Shown: piece after piece, positions 14,532-18,526 of the stretch
Numbering within the stretch: the first letter of the stretch is position 1
How the letters are laid out: every line of letters begins with the position of its first letter
The notes under the pieces: model-generated
What the model was told of the DNA's origin: nothing
Database searches by the model: none
What the model saw: the letters and a program-made list of their open reading frames with translations, nothing else
Program-made: the position numbers and the translations under genes
From: JBBRYW01 sp038253945
GTDB taxonomy: Bacteria > Actinomycetota > Thermoleophilia > Gaiellales > Gaiellaceae
Direction: 5' to 3'
Length of the DNA stretch: 18,526 nt
Assembly (NCBI GenBank): GCA_038253945.1
Contig: JBBSGR010000028.1
Coordinates: 1 to 18,526, forward strand

Positions 14532-15349
14532 CGGCGGCGGTCGAACAGGGCCGCCAGCACGCCCAGCAGGCCCTGGCCCGTGAGGCTGAGTGGGGCCACC
14601 GTCGGTGGCCCGTAGAACAGGTTCTGGAGGCTGAGCCCGCCGCGCCGTCGCAGCACGTTGCGGACGTGAAAGCCGAAGCCCACGAGGCCAGCGCCGACGG
14701 CCAGCGCCGAGAGCGGGCCCTCCACCGCCCTGGCCGGTCGCACACCTGCCGCGGCGGCGGTGTGCACCGCCATGAGCGCCGGCCCCAGCGTCACGGGTGT
14801 GAACATCGCCCGGTTGTGGAACTCTCCCTTGCGGTGCTCCCAGCCGGCCTCCATGGCCAGGAGCCCGTAGGCGGCCACGTTGGCCGCCCGGATCCCGGCG
14901 ACGAGCCTGCGCTCTTCTTCGCGGTCCGAATGGGGCCACGTGGATGGTCGTCCCGAGGCAAGCACCCCGACCGCGCCGAAGAGCGCCAGCTGAGCCGGTG
15001 CCGGAAACGGCGGCCCCGTCTCCATGTTGAAGCGCCAGTTGCCGAATCCACCCATCTGACGCCCGACGCCGCGCACGTGGAAAAGCGTCCCGATGGCGCC
15101 GACGAGCAGGAGGAGCCCGGAGAGCGGGCGGAAGCGGGCCCGCGAGCGCGCCTCGTCGCGATCGAGGCCGGTGATCGCGCCACCCAGGGCGACGATCGGC
15201 AGCGCCACCAGCGGCGTCCACATCGGACGGCTCTGGAAGCTGCCACGAAGATGGAGCACCGCGATCTCGAACCAGGCCGGCGCGATGGCGCCCAGCACGC
15301 CGAGGCGGATCAGGCGGGCCAGGCCGAGTCGATCGAGCAGACGGGTCAA
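14528..15349 (-). CDS. Internally duplicated multi-helix membrane protein, unannotated family
   Basis: This 273-residue protein has about eight hydrophobic segments and two clearly related halves. Half one has E28, H33-L-R-G-S-F-Q-S-R41-P-M-W-T-P46, F90-H91-V-R93, GG100-101 and GPP112-114. Half two has E167, H172-R-K-G-E-F-H-N-R180-A-M-F-T-P185, F227-H228-V-R230, GG237-238 and GPP247-249. The spacing is almost the same in each (H to H 58 and 56; period about 137-139). Paired membrane histidines could ligate heme or line a quinone site, but this is inference. It starts with TTG inside a TTGA overlapping the upstream stop and ends in a GTGA overlap with the next gene. Sitting between two redox enzymes, it may anchor them or accept electrons. 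Confidence 0.8.
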   Translation of the reverse strand: MTRLLDRLGLARLIRLGVLGAIAPAWFEIAVLHLRGSFQSRPMWTPLVALPIVALGGAITGLDRDEARSRARFRPLSGLLLLVGAIGTLFHVRGVGRQMGGFGNWRFNMETGPPFPAPAQLALFGAVGVLASGRPSTWPHSDREEERRLVAGIRAANVAAYGLLAMEAGWEHRKGEFHNRAMFTPVTLGPALMAVHTAAAAGVRPARAVEGPLSALAVGAGLVGFGFHVRNVLRRRGGLSLQNLFYGPPTVAPLSLTGQGLLGVLAALFDRRR

Positions 15350-17244
15350 CGGTCGGCTCGCCGGTCTGGGTCGGCCTCGGGCTCCGCGTGCCCGTCGCCT
15401 TTCTCGTCATCCCGGCCGATGATGTCGCCGACGGCACCGGCGACCCGCGCCGCGATGCCCGCATCGGCCGCCGGGAACGCCGCTTCAGCGACAGCGTCGC
15501 GGAAGAGGGTGAGACCGATCCGCTTCCGGTTCGGCTCGCCGCGCGCCAGTGCGACCGCCATGTTGGTCGCCTGTTCGGGCGTCACCTTGGGCGGCATCGG
15601 TGGCTCGAAGGGATCCACCACCGCCTCGATGAGCACCGGACCGTCCATCGCCAGGGCCCCGGCCAGCTGCTCCCTCGCCTGCGCCGGCTCGTCGATCCGA
15701 ACGCCGCGGCCGCCGCAGGCCTCGGCGAAGGCGACGAAGTCGACCGGGGAGAGGTCGACGCCGTACTCGGGGTTACCGAGGAAGACCATCTGCTCCCATT
15801 TGATCATGCCCAGGGTGTCGTTCTTGATGACCACGACCTTGACCGGCAGTCGCTCCTGCACGCAGGTCGCGAACTCGGCCATGAGCATCTGGAATCCGCC
15901 GTCGCCCACGAATGCCACGCATTGTCGATCGGGGAAGGCGACCTGCGCGCCGATGGCATACGGGAAGCCGTTGGCCATCGTGGCCAGGTTGCCGCTGAGC
16001 GAGAACCGCTGGCCGGCCCTGATGCGGATCTGACGCGCGGCCCAGGTGGCGATCGTGCCCGAGTCGGAGGCGACGATCGCGTCGTCGTCCAGGAGCTTGC
16101 CCAGCTCCCAGGCCACGACCTGGGGCTTCATCGGCATCTCCGACCGCGTGCCGCGCTGCTCCATGAGCGCGAGCCAGTCGGCGGCCGCGGCGCGCCCCGC
16201 CTCGAGGAAGGTCGTGTCGGCGTTGTGCGGCAACAGCGGCAGCAGCTCGCGCAACGTCGCCGGTGCATCGCCCACCAGGCCGACGTCGATCGGGAAGCGG
16301 AGGCCGATCCTCGCGGGGTCGTCGTCGATCTGCACCGCCACCGCCTGGTCGGCCTTCGGGTAGTACTCCATGTAGGGGAAGCTGCTGCCGACGATCAGCA
16401 GCGCGTCGCACTTCTCGAGTGCGTCCTGCGAGGCGCGTGTGCCGAGCAGGCCCACGCCGCCCGTCGTCCAGGGGCTGTCGTCGGGCAGCACGTCCTTGCC
16501 CAGGAGCGGCTTGGCGATGACCGCGCTCAGCCGATCGGCCGCCGCTTCGAGGGCTTCCGCCGCCCCACGCGAACCGCTCCCAGCCAGGATGACGACCCGC
16601 TTCCTGCCCTCGAAGACGCGCGCAGCCCGTTCCAGCTCCGCGCGCAGGGGCACCCGAACCGGGGTCTCGAAGCGCTGCCTGGCCTCACCCGCGGCGGTGT
16701 GACCGGCAACATTCTTCTTCGATCGTTCGCCCGCCTTCGCGTCGAGCTCCTGGAGGTCGGTCGGGAAGGCCAGGTGCGCCACGCCGCGGCCCGAGAGAGC
16801 GGTCCGGATCGCGAGATCGGTGAGGTGCTCGACGTGGGCCGGGCCCATGATCCGCTGGTTGAAGAGCGCCACGTCCTGGAAGAGGTAGTCCGTGTTGACG
16901 TCCTGCTGATAGTGCGTCCCGATGAGGTCGTGGTAGGTCATGCCGGTGATCGCGAGGACCGGCACGCCGTCAAGCTTCGCGTCGTAGAGGCCGTTGAGCA
17001 GGTGGATCGCCCCCGGTCCGGACGTCGACAGGCAGACGCCCAGGCGGCCACTGAACTTGGCGTAGCCCACGGCCGCGAACGCCGCGGCTTCCTCGTGGCG
17101 CATGTGCACGAAGCGGATCCTGTCCCGTTCCAATCGCAGCGCCTCCAGGAGGCCGTTGATGCCGTCGCCGGGCAGACCGAAGATCGTGTCCACGCCCCAG
17201 TCCAGAAGACGCGCGACCAGCAGATCCCCGCTCGTCTGGCTCAT
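15346..17244 (-). CDS. ThDP-dependent pyruvate oxidase / quinone-dependent pyruvate dehydrogenase-like enzyme
   Basis: This intact 632-residue enzyme has the three-domain layout of the pyruvate oxidase/acetolactate synthase superfamily. Visible are the N-terminal FGLPGDGINGLLEAL, the activating glutamate in MRHEEAAAFAAVGYA (E51), CLSTSGPGAIHLLNGLYDAK, a central FAD/nucleotide-type domain (VVILAGSGSRGAAEAL; LLIVGSSFPYMEYYPKA), and the ThDP/metal motif GDGG (447-450) through KND (474-476). PLLGK and DPFEPPMPPKV also fit pyruvate oxidases. The usual reaction is oxidative decarboxylation of pyruvate to acetate or acetyl phosphate, with electrons to quinone or oxygen. It is about 60 residues longer than PoxB, ending in a charged tail that could aid membrane contact. 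It starts one base after the upstream stop and overlaps the next gene by four. Confidence 0.9.
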   Translation of the reverse strand: MSQTSGDLLVARLLDWGVDTIFGLPGDGINGLLEALRLERDRIRFVHMRHEEAAAFAAVGYAKFSGRLGVCLSTSGPGAIHLLNGLYDAKLDGVPVLAITGMTYHDLIGTHYQQDVNTDYLFQDVALFNQRIMGPAHVEHLTDLAIRTALSGRGVAHLAFPTDLQELDAKAGERSKKNVAGHTAAGEARQRFETPVRVPLRAELERAARVFEGRKRVVILAGSGSRGAAEALEAAADRLSAVIAKPLLGKDVLPDDSPWTTGGVGLLGTRASQDALEKCDALLIVGSSFPYMEYYPKADQAVAVQIDDDPARIGLRFPIDVGLVGDAPATLRELLPLLPHNADTTFLEAGRAAAADWLALMEQRGTRSEMPMKPQVVAWELGKLLDDDAIVASDSGTIATWAARQIRIRAGQRFSLSGNLATMANGFPYAIGAQVAFPDRQCVAFVGDGGFQMLMAEFATCVQERLPVKVVVIKNDTLGMIKWEQMVFLGNPEYGVDLSPVDFVAFAEACGGRGVRIDEPAQAREQLAGALAMDGPVLIEAVVDPFEPPMPPKVTPEQATNMAVALARGEPNRKRIGLTLFRDAVAEAAFPAADAGIAARVAGAVGDIIGRDDEKGDGHAEPEADPDRRADR

Positions 17245-17245
17245 C

Positions 17246-17779
17246 TCAGCGCCTCTCGAGCGCCCACTCGACGCCCGCTGCGACCCCTTCCAGCGCGGCG
17301 CCGTAGACGGCGTGGCCAGCGGCGGAATGGGCGTGCACGTCGGCCGGATAGCGGGCCGGAGCGGCGGCCAGGCCGAGCAGCCACACGCCGATCTCGTCCC
17401 CCAGGATCCAGACGGCGGTGCCGAACCCGGTGCCGAAGCCGATCCGAGCCTGAGGGACGTACCGCCGGACGACCCCGTATGTCGCGGAGAGGCCGAGGGT
17501 GTAGCTCCAGTCGAACGCCCAGCTGAGGTAGTTCGCCATCGTCTCGTCCGGCTTGCTGCCGGTCAGCGTCTCGTAGACGAGCCGACCGCCCTTGGCGGTG
17601 CTCGACTCCTCCGGTAGCGGACGACCCGCGGCCTTCGCCTGCTTCTGCGCCTCCTTGCGCGGGTCCTTTCCGGTGATCCCCTCGACCATCGCCCAATAGC
17701 CCGTCATGGCGAGCAGGCCAGCCGCCCCGCCGATCAAGCCCGCGAGAGCACCGCGGCCCGGGCCACCGTCGTATCGCAT
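17246..17779 (-). CDS. Small membrane protein, weakly DUF1440/YagU-like
   Basis: The 177-residue product opens with a glycine- and alanine-rich helix (GALAGLIGGAAGLLAMTGYW), then a charged loop with KDPRKEAQKQAKAAGR, and later hydrophobic segments around YLSWAFDWSYTLGLSATYGV, TGFGTAVWILGDEIGVWLLG and GHAVYGAALEGVAAG. The layout of about four helices recalls DUF1440/YagU-type proteins, but the match is by eye only. I chose the ATG at 17779 because AGGAGGAG lies just upstream (about 17786-17793); an ATG at 17800 would place that site inside the gene. Its stop is one base before the pyruvate-oxidase-like start, and it is the first intact gene of the operon. Confidence 0.75.
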   Translation of the reverse strand: MRYDGGPGRGALAGLIGGAAGLLAMTGYWAMVEGITGKDPRKEAQKQAKAAGRPLPEESSTAKGGRLVYETLTGSKPDETMANYLSWAFDWSYTLGLSATYGVVRRYVPQARIGFGTGFGTAVWILGDEIGVWLLGLAAAPARYPADVHAHSAAGHAVYGAALEGVAAGVEWALERR

Positions 17780-17833
17780 GTCAGTCTCCTCCTCAGGCAT
17801 GAGAGCCTTCGCGGCTCCGCTGACGGCGGCCGC

Positions 17834-18526
17834 TCAGATACGCCATCGATCCACGTCCGGACGACGGATGGTGATGCCGAGCCCGGGTGCGGCCGGGTCC
17901 GGGCGCAGGCACCCGTCCACGGGTGACAGGACGCCGTCGAAGACCATCCGCTCGAGGCGCACGTGATCCGCGAACCACTCGACGTGGGCGATCGCCGGCG
18001 CCGCGCAACCCAGGTGCGCGTGGAGCGAAGGCGCGGTGTGGGCCGAGAACGGTGTCGCGTGCCCGATCGCCATCGAGGCCGCCTCCATTCAGCCGGTGAT
18101 CCCCAGACAGCGCGTCGCGTCCGCCTGGACCACGTCCACGGCGCCGCTCGCCAAGAGATCACGCGTGTCCTCGCGGGTGTAGCTGTACTCGCCGGCCGCG
18201 ATGGCCATCGGGGCGGCCGCCCGGATCGCCTTGAGATCGTCGAGCCGGCGCTGCGGCACGGGCTCCTCGAGATAGCTCACCCCGTGCTCGGCAAACCGGT
18301 GCGCCTGCTCGATGGCCAGACGCCTGGTGTAGGCGCCGTTCGCGTCGACGAAGAGTTCCGCCTGCGGCCCGATCGCCGTTCGCGCAGCGCGGACGCGAAC
18401 GACGTCGGTGTCCGGCCGTGTGCCACCCTCCATCCCGATCTTCATCTTCACCCGCGGGATGCCCTGCGCGAGCCAGCCGGCCAGTTGTTCCGTGAGCTCA
18501 CGCTCGGACGCGGACGTGAAGCCGCC
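17834..18526 (-). pseudogene. Enolase-superfamily (mandelate racemase/muconate lactonizing enzyme-like) gene with an in-frame stop, 5' end outside window
   Basis: The gene enters from the right edge with GFTSASERELTEQLAGWL and IPRVKMKIG, giving the K-x-K motif. Metal ligands follow in the expected order: ELFVDANGAY, VSYLEEPV and IAAGEYSYTREDTRDL, then VQADATRC. The C-terminal catalytic histidine is in TPFSAHTAPSLHAH. Between GITG and MEAASMA a TGA (18091-18089) interrupts an otherwise continuous frame, which resumes at 18088 and ends at 17834. Relatives dehydrate or racemise sugar acids and hydroxy acids. All active-site residues are present, so the nonsense change (perhaps TGG to TGA) may be recent. 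Separate translation of the last 84 codons from the ATG at 18088 would not yield an enzyme. Confidence 0.8.

Noticed and set aside
13788..15464. Minus-strand open frame of 558 codons fusing subunit 3 with upstream sequence
   Set aside because: The part above 14531 overlaps the duplicated membrane protein gene in another frame and is arginine- and proline-rich; only the last 243-247 codons are a real protein.
15388..17526. Very long plus-strand open frame of 712 codons
   Set aside because: It is fully antisense to the pyruvate-oxidase-like gene, whose motifs are unmistakable, and has no family features of its own.
1..18526. CRISPR arrays, prophage genes or toxin-antitoxin pairs
   Set aside because: No regularly spaced repeats, phage structural genes or recognisable small toxin/antitoxin pairs were seen on either strand.

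Overview
The window is GC-rich, with compact genes. Two features point to a soil or freshwater Chloroflexota-like (or related high-GC) bacterium: a MurJ-type flippase remnant with Chloroflexota-like wording, and a GMC oxidoreductase / gluconate dehydrogenase subunit 3 / pyruvate-oxidase gene set. This placement rests on recalled protein style only and is not proven by the sequence.

The window has two contrasting halves. Positions 1 to about 11,560 are a gene graveyard. They hold fragments of a glycoside hydrolase, an S9 peptidase, a TetR regulator, an SDR dehydrogenase that has lost its catalytic core, a frameshifted glycine-zipper protein, a murJ gene with three frameshifts and a nonsense codon, and a surface protein with a sortase-like tail. 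Interleaved with these are two nested remnants of one integrase-core IS family, a decayed IS30-family element, and three copies of a tRNA-3'-end-derived repeat. Intact exceptions are a four-helix membrane protein (860-1366), a small hypothetical protein (1512-1772, tentative) and a full-length amylo-alpha-1,6-glucosidase-type enzyme (4800-7070, minus).

Positions 11,653 to 17,779 hold a tightly packed minus-strand operon. In transcription order it encodes a small membrane protein, a ThDP-dependent pyruvate-oxidase-like enzyme, an internally duplicated multi-helix membrane protein, a gluconate 2-dehydrogenase subunit 3-like protein, a GMC flavoprotein dehydrogenase and an SRPBCC protein. The first five genes abut or overlap by a few bases (TTGA and GTGA overlaps), so they are probably co-translated. 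At the right edge, an enolase-superfamily (mandelate racemase-like) gene keeps its active-site residues but carries an in-frame TGA.

The best candidate for an undescribed system is this operon. Two flavin or ThDP-flavin dehydrogenases flank an unannotated membrane protein. Its two halves each carry the pattern E-x4-H-x2-G-x-F-x2-R-x-M-x-T-P followed by F-H-V-R and G-P-P. No cytochrome c subunit is visible, so the duplicated protein could be the membrane anchor or quinone-side electron acceptor. That role is an inference.
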